Below the pieces are notes generated by a model, which did not search any database, was not told the DNA's origin, and saw nothing but the letters and a program-made list of their open reading frames with translations. DNA of 64,000 nt from Bifiguratus adelaidae (lineage: Eukaryota; Mucoromycota; Endogonomycetes; Endogonales): positions 162,951-226,950 of the forward strand of contig MVBO01000013.1 of the NCBI GenBank assembly GCA_002261195.1. The letters are read 5' to 3'. The position numbers and the translations under genes were made by a program. This document shows positions 23,120-34,130 of the stretch, one piece after another. Every line of letters starts with the position of its first letter. The stretch's first letter is position 1.

Positions 23120-25423
23120 ATGATTAGAAACCAGGATTTGCAGACTTGCCCGACCGAAACAGCACAAATAGCCTCTGGCCAGCAAGGTGAGGATGCTGTT
23201 AACGAGCAATACGAGAACCTGACGAGCGTTTAGAAGCGCATAACGAACTTGCAAGGATGGAGAGCTTACGCATAAGCTCATCCAGCGGTAAGATATGGTC
23301 TCTATATGGCAGCATATGCTCATTGTTGATCATCATACACTATTATAGATCATCAGAAGGGAGATGACAAACCGTGTGACCCAACGGATGACCCTTCAGC
23401 ATCTCACCGAATCCAACCTGCCGACACCGAAGGCATTGTTCAAAGGTCGGAGTCAACGAGTGGCAGTGAATCGCAAAACGAGGCTGATGAGACGGATGAC
23501 AATCAATGTCGGGAACGCCGCGGCTCACCGGCAGGATGCCTTTTTGTTGCCAGTCTGGTATCCTCCAAATCCGACGAGGAGTTGCAAGTCTCCGTCACCA
23601 CCCACTTTAATCAATGGGGTGAGCTGTTGCATGTCAAGGTACTGAAAGACTGGATGAACAGACCATATGCGTTCGTTCAGTTTAAGGTAAGCTGTTAGCT
23701 TCGCGCAATTTTCGGGTCAGAAGGTTAATTCCCCCCCCCAACAGAACGAGAGTGATGCCAAACGTGCCCTAAAGCAAGCGCACAACACTATTGTAGACGG
23801 ACGGCATATCCGCGTTGAGCAAGCAAGAGTGAACAGGACACTCTTTATCACGAAATTTGGGCGCAATCTCACTGGAGAGGCAAGTATAAGTATAGCCATT
23901 GCTGGTCATCTGAACCCTCTTCTCTGCTTCAGGATTTGAAAGCCATGCTTTCGCACTTTGGTCCCATTGAAGATATCACTATTCTCTTCAACCCACAAAC
24001 AGGCAAATCGAAAGGTTCCGGATTTGCCAAGTTCCGTTATCGGGATGATGCCATCAAGGCGTATTTGGTAGGTGTTTAAGTACAAATTACTGCTGCTCCT
24101 CACTGAAGTTTGCATAACAGTCATTGCGGTCACCATATTCGCATCACAAATGGCTTGTGGAATGGGCCTCCAACGTCAACGGCAACGTGCCTCACGAACC
24201 ATCAGTTGACAAGAATAGCATATTCGTAGGACAACTCAATCAATATGAGATTACTCAAGAAAAGCTGGAAGAACGATTTGGGCAATATGGCAAGATTGAA
24301 AGCGCTCACTTGATCAAACACAAGTCCGCCAGCAACCAGGGTAAGTCCATGAAGGCAATCATGAATCAATACGATAACAGAAGGCAAAAGCTCCCATACG
24401 ACCTGCGTTTGCATTCATCAAGTATACAGAAGAGGCATCGGCGGCACAAGCTATTGAGCGTGAGGCAAGTGATCCACGTGTGCCTCTGACATTATTGATC
24501 TCTCTAATTCCTGCATCTTTGCTACAGAACGGAACGCAGTTCCTGGATAGATTTATCCGAGTATGTTATCGCGAACATGATGACCCCCGTGGACATCGAC
24601 ACTCGTACTCTGGTCACGACGGTAGTACCTCCCAGCATCCTCCCCACCCTCCAGGAGTCGGCTTCCCGGCAGCGGTGGTGCAATTTGCACAAGCTCAATT
24701 GCAAGCCCAAATGCGAGGTTGGCAGGGACCGACGCCGGTGAAGTCGCAGCCCTTGGACGCTTTCGCTGCCGCGAAGGTTTTTCGACCCAATCCCTACGTG
24801 AACACTGGTTTAGCTCCCTCGTCCGCGCCATACGGTCCTCAATATGGACGTCCAGGAAGAGTATCTCCCTATAGCACAGGATATTCCATGCCACCCGCTG
24901 CCTACGCGTATGAAAATGTTGCTGATTCAGGTGCAAAGTATACTTCCAATGTTGACAATACAGCCGGATATGCTACCTCTCACTCGTTCGATGATCCAGC
25001 AATCGTCGCTGTCGGAGGTGGAGACTACTCTGAGTATACCTCGCGTGGAGGTAAGGTGTCTACGAATCTTGTCGGGTATTGCTCAACGACTTCTCCTTTG
25101 AAGCAGCAGGAGCTCGCAACCCATACGTTGCGTACCCATACATGCAAGGTCAATCCGCCGTAGTTCCAGCGCCCAACATGGGATACTACGCTCCAGCAGC
25201 ATATCCTGAAATCTCGCCCGCCTACATGTATGGCATTCAACCAGGTATGGATCAAGCAGTATATCAAGAGATGACATATGTGGCGGCTGAGCATGAACAA
25301 GAACACGACGATGTCGTAGAGAGTGAGGTGACATCAGACAATAGCGAGGAAGTAGTGCAGGTCATTGACCAAACTCAGTATCCGGGTGATAGTATGATCA
25401 AGACCACAAGTGAGTTGGACTAG
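23120..25423 (+). CDS. Rie1-like multi-RRM RNA-binding protein
   Basis: This is a multi-exon gene with at least seven short introns. The acidic N-terminus leads into RRM1 (GCLFVASLVSSKSDEELQVS, RPYAFVQFK), which continues as SDAKRALKQAHNTIVDGRHI. RRM2 follows (RTLFITKFGRNLTGEDLKAM, SKGSGFAKFR) and then RRM3 (NSIFVGQLNQYEITQEKLEE, AFAFIKYTEEASAAQAIE). The C-terminal third is rich in Tyr, Pro and Gly with an acidic end (EHEQEHDDVVESEVTSDN). The RRM1 motif and order resemble yeast Rie1/YGR250C, a cytoplasmic stress-granule protein. The link is by motif only. The stop codon is at 25421-25423. Confidence 0.82.
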
Positions 25424-26189
25424 CAGTTCCATTGAAGTCACTTACACGATGCTACAGGTTAATGACAAGCTCAGCCAAACGGAAGGCAAAGATTGCGATG
25501 CCATGAGGCGTGCTCGCTTAAGTTGCACATGCAGAATCTCATTGCTCTGTTCTTCCTTTCTTTGTTCTCTATTCCTCTGTTTTAATTCTCTCGTTCTTTT
25601 GCTTTCAGAGTCCTCATTCTATACTTCTATGGACAACGACTCTATTCCAATCCCAATAAGCATCTTGCGACTTTGGGGAATCATGTTGAGATTGGACATG
25701 TCTTGATTCCTAAGGATGAGGTATGCAAGTGAGGACTTGCGATCTGTACTGTACAACATGTAATGGAGATTCAGATTCAGTTGAAGAGTATATTGGCTAG
25801 TGTACGAGTGAGTGAGATCTATCTATTACTTCATACCCTATTGGACGAATGAAGTTATATGGTGACTTGACCCAGGAAAAGCCATCGTCAGTACGTGATC
25901 TTTGCAGTTCTCATCAATAATGCTCACCATACAATGACCTTTAAGTATACCACTGCATCACATCTCCCAGAGTGGCAGGGTGTCGTCGTCATTGATATGA
26001 TCCAGTGAGATCAATGATAGTGAGCGAGTCTTGAATTCACGTAAAGGGGAGGATAGCGTTGACGTGTTCAAACCGAAAATCAACCTCATTAATACAAAGC
26101 AGCCAACCAATCATTAGAGTGGTATATTAAGATACATCATAATGGAACAATCCCTGATAGCATCAAAGCAGTTATAGTTCACAAGCTTC
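25424..26189. other. Intergenic region
   Basis: About 770 bases with only short reading frames, some of them pyrimidine-rich and hydrophobic (25530-25600). I see no supported gene. Confidence 0.45.
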
Positions 26190-28723
26190 ATGGCCAATAC
26201 TCGAAGTTCTTCTACCGGTGACTTATCAGCCCTTCAAGGTCTTATAGAACTTGTGTTTCAAGGCACGCTCAAGGGCGTACGCTTATCTGAATTTGAGCTG
26301 CCCATACAAAGCGACTTTAGAGTACCTATCCTGCACTTGTCATCGGTGATTCTAGGAGTAGTCCCTTGAGGTTTGCTAGGGCAGGTACGCTACATAGGTG
26401 TCGAGTTTCAATCTTATTCTGTTCTCGCACAAATTCCAGCATGGTGTACTTTGCAAGGAAGAGTCAATAGGTGTTGCCGCGAATGGGTAACTTCCTTGAG
26501 ACCGTGAGCAGAGCTTCGGCGTTATCGGTGGCAGAACCTTTGGACACTCTTACGTACGAGCATTACAGCTTCAAACGTGAGTCCCAGGCCTTTGCGATGT
26601 TGGGCAATGCAAGTGGTGCATGCAATTCATTCATACTTCCCATTATATAATACTGAACGGTGAACTTCACTGTTACGCATCGCAAGCAGAACGTGCTCCG
26701 CGGGCAAGGTTCTTAAGCCATTCAGTATGTCATATTGAAGATAACCCCACCTTATCTTCGGACTTCGCCGCATGGAATTCTATGTTCAAGTTTAGCGCTA
26801 TTCAAGCACAAGTTGCCGCGGTACCCGAGCTTACAATTCAGTGTGAGTTATCGACTCGATTCGGTGAGTGACTTGATATTTCTTACGTGTGCTCAACCGG
26901 CTGATATCAAGAGCGTGCAACGGCAAAGGAAGGCAACGACGCCATGCTGCGAGGAATTTCTACGCCAAATACCGGTCTTTCATCAGTGCTTTCATGATTT
27001 TCCGGCAGGTTTCACAAATGATGATCAGCTGAAGCGACTTAGAGGCAACTGAATGATCTGGTATTTGGAAAAGTGCTTTGGAATAGTCTTTCCATTGATG
27101 AATTTATTTACAGGTCTGCAAGCTATCATACACAGGGGTCTTTTGTTCACAGTTACCGACTATTTCTACCGTTGCTTCCCCTTACCTTTCTACCTTGCTG
27201 TAAGGATAAAATCGACAAGTGCGGTGATGTCTGTCCAATTCCCTTTCTCAAGATGGCAGCCGACCGTAATAGGGACACACGTAGCCGTGGTTAGGTAGGT
27301 GCGTCTGGGAATGGTCATGTTATTCGACACATTTCCCACTTTTGAGTACCTGCCCACATTCCTCGCAGACGCACCCAGAAGGCGTCGCGGCAATTGTTGA
27401 TGCAACAACCTCTTGCAGTGATGGCAAATGATGCTCGTAGCCATCGTAGTGAGATGGAACGGTTGGCGATGAAGATGAAGCAGACGTTGAAAAAATCTGC
27501 CAGAGCTGGGATGGAGTCTCGCTTGACCCTCCTGACTCTTGCGCGATTGCCGGGTGGTCCTCCTCTACCCAGTTTGACGGGATTTGTGGCGCAAAGGAAG
27601 CCCGAAATCTACAAAAACTCATTGAATTGGCGAGGATGGCTGGGTTGATGACACCAGCCCAAACGAGAACCAGGGTCCGAAGCGACCTTTAGGGGACAGG
27701 GGGAACTAGGTCGGTTCTCGACCGGTGATGTTGATGGTGATGGTGGGATTCGCACCGCCTGTTGTTCCTCCGGTTCCCTTCCACTTCTCCCACCGCCGAG
27801 AAGCAACTCCATTGGGTTTCGCTGTCAAAAGTGTTGCCATTCGCTGTATCATTGCTGGCTATGTAAAGAGTGGTCTAGTACCTGTATATATCAAGGGGAT
27901 ATTGACCATCCATCGGCAATTATGGGAGGGACGACTGTGATTGGCTTCGGTTGCCGATGGTAGTCGTAGAATCCCGGCTGAAATGCTAACCATCTAATCC
28001 GTCCACATTTACAACGATGCCGAAGGTTCTGGCAATGAACCCAAGGTTCGGAGCAAATGGAGATGTGTATACCCGATCAATGAGTGGCATGCGCGGCATG
28101 CTCTGGTATGCTTGCCTGATTGGTATATCTCAAGAGAGAGTCGATATGGTTAATGCGTTGCTTGTATCCTGCATGTACTGTTGGTGCCTTGATTTGTATG
28201 CGAAAGTTTTAAAATACTGCCAGTCTCTGAGTTTTCGATAAACTTGCAGGCAATTGCGACACCTCGACGCTGATAACGAAACTGGTTTCGACCACCCTGT
28301 CAAGAACCTTCTGTGTACGATGCTCGTACGGCAAGACGTTCTTAGGAAAGCAAGTCAGCTTGAGGAATATAGATGTCGCGTGACATATGGCTAAATATTT
28401 TGAATCTTCCTTATCGTCTGCTTCCTATGGCGAGCATACATATGTAAAGCAACACCGTGACCACAATTTCCATGTGCCGTGAACGCGACAGTTTCTGGCA
28501 TCAAACTTCCACGGTATTGTAATGACAGTGGGGAGAAGATGAATTCAGAAGTGCGCTGGAGAAAATGCAGAAATTCGTATATTGCGTGCCTTCCTGGTCT
28601 ATATCGCGAAAGATTTTCGACGGCTCATCTAAATATTCTGATCAAAATTACATCAGACAACTGCTGTTGCAAATTGCGTACCTTTGGCTTACATACTGTC
28701 AAACCTTGAAATATGTCGCTTGA
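26190..28723 (+). CDS. Possible multi-exon gene of unknown function (structure unresolved)
   Basis: No single long frame exists, but frames on the plus strand can be chained through short GT-AG gaps into protein-like segments. Examples are MANTRSSSTGDLSALQGLIE (26190), VSSFNLILFSHKFQHGVLCK, ISTPNTGFTNDDQLKRLRGN, DYFYRCFPLPFYLAPWLGRC, GTVGDEDEADVEKICQSWDG, AKEARNLQKLIELARMAGLM, a Cys-rich IGFRCQKCCHSLYHCWLCKE, LRHLDADNETGFDHPVKNLL, and a final GEDEFRSALEKMQKFVYCVP that ends at 28723. Most of the donors needed are weak (GTGATT, GTCCGA, GTGCCG), unlike the strong GTAAGT donors of solid genes nearby. The chain may therefore be a decayed gene, or chance. A minus-strand candidate around 27320-27690 also reads plausibly (SCVCEECGQ-like end). 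Expression data would decide. Confidence 0.3.
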
Positions 28724-29549
28724 TCACTTGATGGCTGGAGATCTTGTATGCCATAATTGCATTAAACAAGAGCTGAAGAGTTTGCTACTTGTGATTCAAT
28801 GTAATTGCACCCGTACACGTCGGTGTAAACATCGACAATTACATTAAGAGTCACATACACGGAATATGGCCGCGCTTGCGGAATTGGTGGCTGGATGAAA
28901 GCCAGATTGTTAGGAAACCTCGATATGTTGATGGAATAACTCGGCAAAAGCATTCTGATATGTGTTGTATCGGATATGTCTCTTCAGTATGAGGCAAAAG
29001 TACGCTGTGAAATTCCAACAGACGTCTCATTGCAGAGTTTTCACGGCAAATTCCACCCTATTCTGGCCACAGCTCTGAGTTTCCCGGAAATACCAGCAGT
29101 TGAAGGAAGACCAAATAAAACATAAAACTGTTGGAAATGGCAGTGTTTACGAGTGGGAAGATCTGCGGGGTGTGAACAAAGGGCTTCCAAAACAGGAATT
29201 TCAGCCAATGAAATGTTTGCCTGCTTTGCACGGAAAGGCAGGTTAGTGAGAATTGTTGCATCACGATGCAATATCACTTGAATGTACCAGGCATTTGGTG
29301 CGAAGTGGGTAGGGACAAGTAGTGGTACACAAGTAGCCACAGCAACCACTCCGCACGGAGATGTTGTACATGGAATATATAGTTATAGGGTTCGACGTTT
29401 GTCGAAGAGGTTGATGTCGAGTCAAGGATACACAGAATTGAGTACAAGGTTCAATGGCAGGATGCGCTCGCTACGCGCCAGTGTTTGGCCATCAGCTTGT
29501 GACATAGAATCCAAAAATGGTGTGGCAGTGAACTATGCCACCGCTTAGA
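28724..29549 (+). other. Coding-like relic or unresolved exons
   Basis: On the plus strand this block reads, in pieces, AGDLVCHNCIKQELKSLLLV (28731), TYTEYGRACGIGGWMKARLL, SLQSFHGKFHPILATALSFP, TVGNGSVYEWEDLRGVNKGL and TTPHGDVVHGIYSYRVRRLS. The last runs open to a stop at 29547-29549. The pieces change frame, and an in-frame stop near 28945 interrupts them. It may be the 3' part of the candidate gene before it, or an old pseudogene. The minus strand also has a 63-codon frame at 28762-28953. I cannot name a family. Confidence 0.25.
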
Positions 29550-30026
29550 CGTCTCGGAGCTACACTTTTGAAAGGTAATCAACCTGTAAAGCTTCCTCCC
29601 TCCAACAATATCCTTGTCCACCGGTACTCATGACCTTATATGGCTCAAATGTCTAGCTTTGCTTCCGCAATGTTCGGCCTGGTTCACTGCATCCCGTTGA
29701 ATAAACCAGGGGTCGCGTCGTCATGCACGGCTCATTATGGTGCTCCGATCCGCTTCGTCCAGCTTTAGCGTGTTTGCCCACAGTGGGAAATGGTATCATG
29801 CATGCAGTGGTTTGAGGACATGGTTGTCTGTCTTTGCTCATCACATGCAAGGTAGCTCAACCGTCTCCTGATGGGTAGTATATTGTTGATTACTATCGCC
29901 ATGAATTGCTCTCCTCCTTGTTGGCTACGCGTCGTTCTTTCCAATCTCTGCACTCAATCGCGTCCGTTCGCTGTGCAACAGCTGAACGAGCTTCCACTCA
30001 AGCACGTCAACACTTCAATACTTTGC
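29550..30026. other. Intergenic region upstream of SF3a1
   Basis: About 480 bases with no supported gene. It ends in the promoter elements listed next. Confidence 0.5.
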
Positions 30027-30049
30027 TGACGTCATATAAGGGTTAGGGG
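30027..30049 (+). promoter_or_regulatory. CRE palindrome plus telobox immediately before the SF3a1 start
   Basis: TGACGTCA (30027-30034) is followed 5 bp later by AGGGTTAGGGG (30039-30049), which ends 19 bp before the chosen ATG. The pairing of a bZIP-type site with a Myb/Tbf1-type site is notable. Function is inferred from known consensus sites. Confidence 0.5.
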
Positions 30050-30068
30050 AACCAAAGACGAAGGTTTG

Positions 30069-32556
30069 ATGTTGAAGCGCGAACTCGTACACTCAATGCC
30101 GCCAGTTGCTACATCGACGATGAATGGCATTCCTGCACCTTTTGGTAATGGTACAATGAGGGATGTTGCCATGAATGGAGTAGAGCATGACGCTTCAAAG
30201 CCTTCAACTGGCATAATCTATCCGCCACCGGACATTCGAGGTACGTGTCAGGTTTTGTTCAGGTATAGATTTGACCGCACATGTGCATATCAGCGACGTT
30301 GCAGGCTTGCTCAAACCACTTTTGGAACCTATGATGCTGACTTGCTTATCTTTTTCTCAGCGATCGTCGACAAGACAGCCGACTTTGTCGCACGTCATGG
30401 CACCCAAGCGGAAGATCGGATTCGTGAACAAGGCAGGCACAATCCAAAGTTTGCCTTTATGAATCCTCTAGATCCATATCATGCCTACTACAGAAACATG
30501 ATACAAGATATAAAGGAAGGCAAGAGTAAGTTTTCTGCCTTCAGCGAATGTCATCTAGAATCTAAACTGATCCGATCTCTCGTTACTTTGTAGGTACCAA
30601 AAAGGCCGTAACGAAGGAAATCAAGATGGAAGATGCTCAGCCTGCGCAAAAGCCCATACCGAAGGAACCACCTCCATTTCAATTTATTGCTGAAATGCCA
30701 GCCATTTCATTGCAAGATCTGTAAGTCACCGTTAGCCTTCCGAATTGATTTCATTAACTCGTACATGTTTTAGGCAAATTGTCAAGCTTACAGCTCAATT
30801 CGTCGCTCGTAATGGACGTCAATTCATGACAGAACTTGCTCAACGTGAAGCCAGAAACTATCAATTCGACTTTCTTCGACCGACGCATTCGCTGCATGCC
30901 TTCTTCAATAAGCTGGTCAAACAGTACACCTATGTACTGATGGCACCAAAGGAGTTGACAGAAGCACTGAAGCGTAATAGCGAGGACAAATACCATATCC
31001 TCGATAAGGTAAAGGAGCGAGCCGAGTTCGTCGCTTGGCAAGAAGCGGAAAAACAGAAGCAAGAAGATGAAGCGGAAAAAGAACGAGGTAAGTCCCGAGA
31101 TCCTTTCATTTTGTGCTTCGTGTACTAATACAACCCACGTGCTTTTCAGAGGCCTATGCTTCTATTGACTGGCATGACTTTATTGTTGTGGATACGGTTG
31201 AGTTTACCGAAGCCGATGAGAGTACGGAGTTACCGCCGCCTATGAGCCTTATTGAACTTCAAAACATGTCGCTTGAACAAAAGAGGATGTCGGGTATGCC
31301 CGATCAGCTTCCAGCGGAAGCAGGAGAAGAAGACAACGAGATGGACGTAAGCTTATCGTTGTTTGGCTTGATTTCAGGATTGAAATGCCTGTTCTCTTTA
31401 GATCGAAGAGGTGGATATGGACGAGGACGAGGAAGAAACTGTAGAGCAAGTCCCAACTGCTGAACCTGAAATCAAGGTACCTGAAGTTTCTAGTACTATG
31501 AAAATTCGCAACAGTTACGTTCCACGCGTTATGGCTGAAAAGAAAAAACAAGAGGCTATGCAGATTTGCCCCCGCTGTGGTCAAGCGATACCGGCATCAG
31601 AGCTTGCCGAACACGTGCGAATCGAGCTGTTGGATCCAAAGTGGAAAGAGCAAAGATTAGCCGCAGAAGCCAAGAACAAGGACAGTAACCTTCTGCAAGA
31701 AGGACAAGATGTCGCCAAGATCTTGAAGAACTTTTCGAGCTATCGTTCCGATATCTTTCGTGAGACAGACACCGATGTCGCCAAGAAACTCGAGGAAGAC
31801 GCAAAGAAAGCGCAAGAACGCTCCAAGGCTGTCTGGGATGGCCACACTGCATCAATCAATCTCACGCAACAGCGAGCTCTACATAAAGGAGCCGAAGAAG
31901 TGCATGCGGCCCAAGCTTATCCTGCAGAGTCGCAAATCGGACCACAGACCCCGCAAATGCAAGCAGTACAGTCGGCTTATCCTGCGTATCCGCAACCGCC
32001 TGGATACTATGGCGCTCCTCCACCGGCGCCATACGGAATGCCACCAGCGGCCAATTATATTCCACCTCCCCCACCCCTCAACAACACATACACGCCGCCG
32101 ACTGGATCTCCAGCTCCACCCAAGATGGCAAGACCCGCAGATGAAGCTGCCTTTGGTGCATCCTCAGCCAAAAAGGCGAAGCCCGAAGGCGATTACATTG
32201 ACGAGCAAACTTTCCTCTCTAATCATCAGGTATTTCTCTTTTTACTGCCTAATCTCAGGAATCTCACCTCTTTTTGCTCGTATTAGGATCCTGTCAATGT
32301 TTCCATCGCGACTATACCATTTGCTGACAAGCCCGAGTGGAAGTTGGATGGCAGGACTTTCATTGTCGAGAATCTACCGCCAACAACGCTGGTCTCGGCC
32401 CTGAAGAACAAAATCGCTCAACAGATCGGTATGCCAGTTGGACGCCAAACGTTGACTGTGCAAGCCAAGGGCACAGTTATGAAAAATGGTGAATCTCTGG
32501 CATATTACAATATAGGCCCAGGTGACATTATCACTCTGAGTGTCAAACGCAAATAG
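30069..32556 (+). CDS. PRP21: Splicing factor 3A subunit 1 (SF3a1/Prp21)
   Basis: This is a U2 snRNP component needed for pre-spliceosome assembly. Eight or so exons give SWAP1 (AIVDKTADFVARHGTQAEDR, FAFMNPLDPYHAYYRNMI), SWAP2 (QIVKLTAQFVARNGRQFMTE, FDFLRPTHSLHAFFNKLV) and the SF3a60-binding and core part (YASIDWHDFIVVDTVEFTEA). A charged region follows, with the C4-like motif MQICPRCGQAIPASELAEHV, a Pro-rich linker, and a C-terminal ubiquitin-like domain (IVENLPPTTLVSALKNKIAQ to GDIITLSVKRK). This is the metazoan-like long form rather than the short Saccharomyces Prp21. The initiator could instead be the ATG of MPPVATSTMNG. A damaged inverted copy of its middle lies just downstream. Confidence 0.94.
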
Positions 32557-32849
32557 ACATTTGTACGATAACTGTAAGAATACCATTATATTCACAGCAC
32601 AATATTTGTTGCCAATGTGCGTTCCCAGTTGAAGCAAGGGACAGGAACTGACAGGAGCCTTCGCGCATTGCGGAATTGACTCTCACAAAACAATCCATAG
32701 ACTATTTGTTCTATCATTATAGTTCTTGGCATATATTCAACCGCAAGTTAGGCAAAAGCTTTGTGGTAGCAGGACACAAGAACAGAAGACTTATCCAATC
32801 CAAACCAATTGCAGATTGCTGAGTTGCCGCTGTTGATTCAACGCATTTT

Positions 32850-33490
32850 GTTGATAATCCGAACATGAATTTCTCAATGGACACACGAGACCCGGGCTCA
32901 GAAACTCCTATAGATTGACTGCAGCAAGGGCAGATCTGCTTCATCTCACTCATCTTTCTCTCAAGCATGGCGCGCGGAATGCAACCTTTCCGAGCACCCA
33001 CCGTATTTGATGCTGCAGAGATGTCTATCAAGCATCTGGTCGAAGATTCTGCTCTGCAGGATCCCCGTCATCGCTGACCATATGCACCTCTTCAATCTAC
33101 AGTAGACGTGTTAAAATGGAAATTGAAGCAATGTAGGTGACTTACGTCTATCTCAACATCTTCTTTCAATGCTCGTTCAAGAGCCCCCTCAGGCATGCTT
33201 GATAGACTCTTTTATTAAAGTAACATGTTCTGCAACTGAAGGAGGCTCATCGTCCGCAGTAGTTCTGTGGGTTTGTCAGCGTGGGTAACCTCTACTATAT
33301 CAACGACAATGAAAACATGCCAGTCAATGGAAGCATGGGCCTCTACAATGCAAGACATAACCGCTATGAACACTAGACAGACAACCAAGAAAATAATTAT
33401 ACTCACCTCGCTCTCGTTCTGCTTTATCTGGATATTGTTGCTATTCCACATCTCGCCACGCGACGAATTCAGCTCATTCTTTCACCGTGT
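32850..33490 (-). pseudogene. Inverted, decayed partial duplicate of SF3a1
   Basis: On the minus strand this matches SF3a1 from the region after SWAP2 through the C4-like motif. AEFVAWRDVE matches AEFVAWQEAE, HASIDWHVFIVVDIVEVTHA matches YASIDWHDFIVVDTVEFTEA, and IPRAMLERKMSEMKQICPCC matches VPRVMAEKKKQEAMQICPRC. At least two in-frame stops lie in the first exon remnant, before the DWH motif, and another follows LQLQNMLL. The introns of the parent are retained at the same places, so this is a DNA-level segmental duplication and not a processed copy. It converges tail to tail with the parent gene, which ends at 32556. No SWAP or ubiquitin-like part was recognised. Confidence 0.85.
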
Positions 33491-34130
33491 TAGCCGAACG
33501 AAAAGACGTAACTCTGATATATGGAGCCGGACATACGACATGTTAGTATTTCCGGGTGTTGCTAGCTTGCGCCATGACAAGCTAGTTCAAACGATCAACT
33601 GGCAAGCACCGCAGCCATCTACAGTTTCCCTGACCTAGTCTCTGCATTCAGGGATGCACGAGAGCAACGAACGTTAGATGGAAGGATAGCAAAACCTACA
33701 TGGAGAACATTCACATGAGTGACGATGGATCTAGTAGCGAAAGGCAGGCACTAAGTGCCTTCCAAGCATAGAGTACGACTTGACACAAGTAACTATAAGT
33801 CACTCCAAACCAAACGAAAATCAGATTACGCGTTCGTCAACGATATGGCAATATTTTCGATGTTTGTACCAGTACTTACATGAATCTTGCTAAGATTTTA
33901 GGCCTGATTGTCTACGTAGACCTGTTCTTTATATCACGTCGCGACGTGTCGCGTTCATCGCGATCAAGTTTCATATACCAAATTTGGACATTGCGCGCCT
34001 GCTTTTAGCACGACTTCCCAATTAGTATATCGCGTCGACGTTAAAAATGAGCGCGGTGTCCAGCGCTTTCGCCTCCCTCCTTGAGCGTGCATTGCACTCT
34101 GTCGTGCCCTTTCAGTAGCTGTCTGTTGGT
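33491..34130. other. Intergenic region before the homeobox gene
   Basis: About 640 bases. The left part may be further unrecognisable duplicate sequence from the SF3a1 copy. The right part is the homeobox promoter, with clusters of CGCG and CGACG around 33930-34040. No gene is supported. Confidence 0.45.

Noticed and set aside
27320-27812. Minus-strand zinc-finger-like gene (CVCEECGQ)
   Set aside because: The plus strand reads at least as well over the same bases and no complete finger forms, so it was left as an alternative within the unresolved block.
29386-29395. tRNA B-box-like GGGTTCGACG and similar GGTTCGA words (472, 4174, 19062)
   Set aside because: No A box, acceptor stem or anticodon arm could be drawn around any of them, and most lie in coding exons.
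28721-29560. Transposase or other mobile-element relic
   Set aside because: No terminal repeats, target duplications or recognisable transposase motifs were seen. The Cys pairs alone are not enough.
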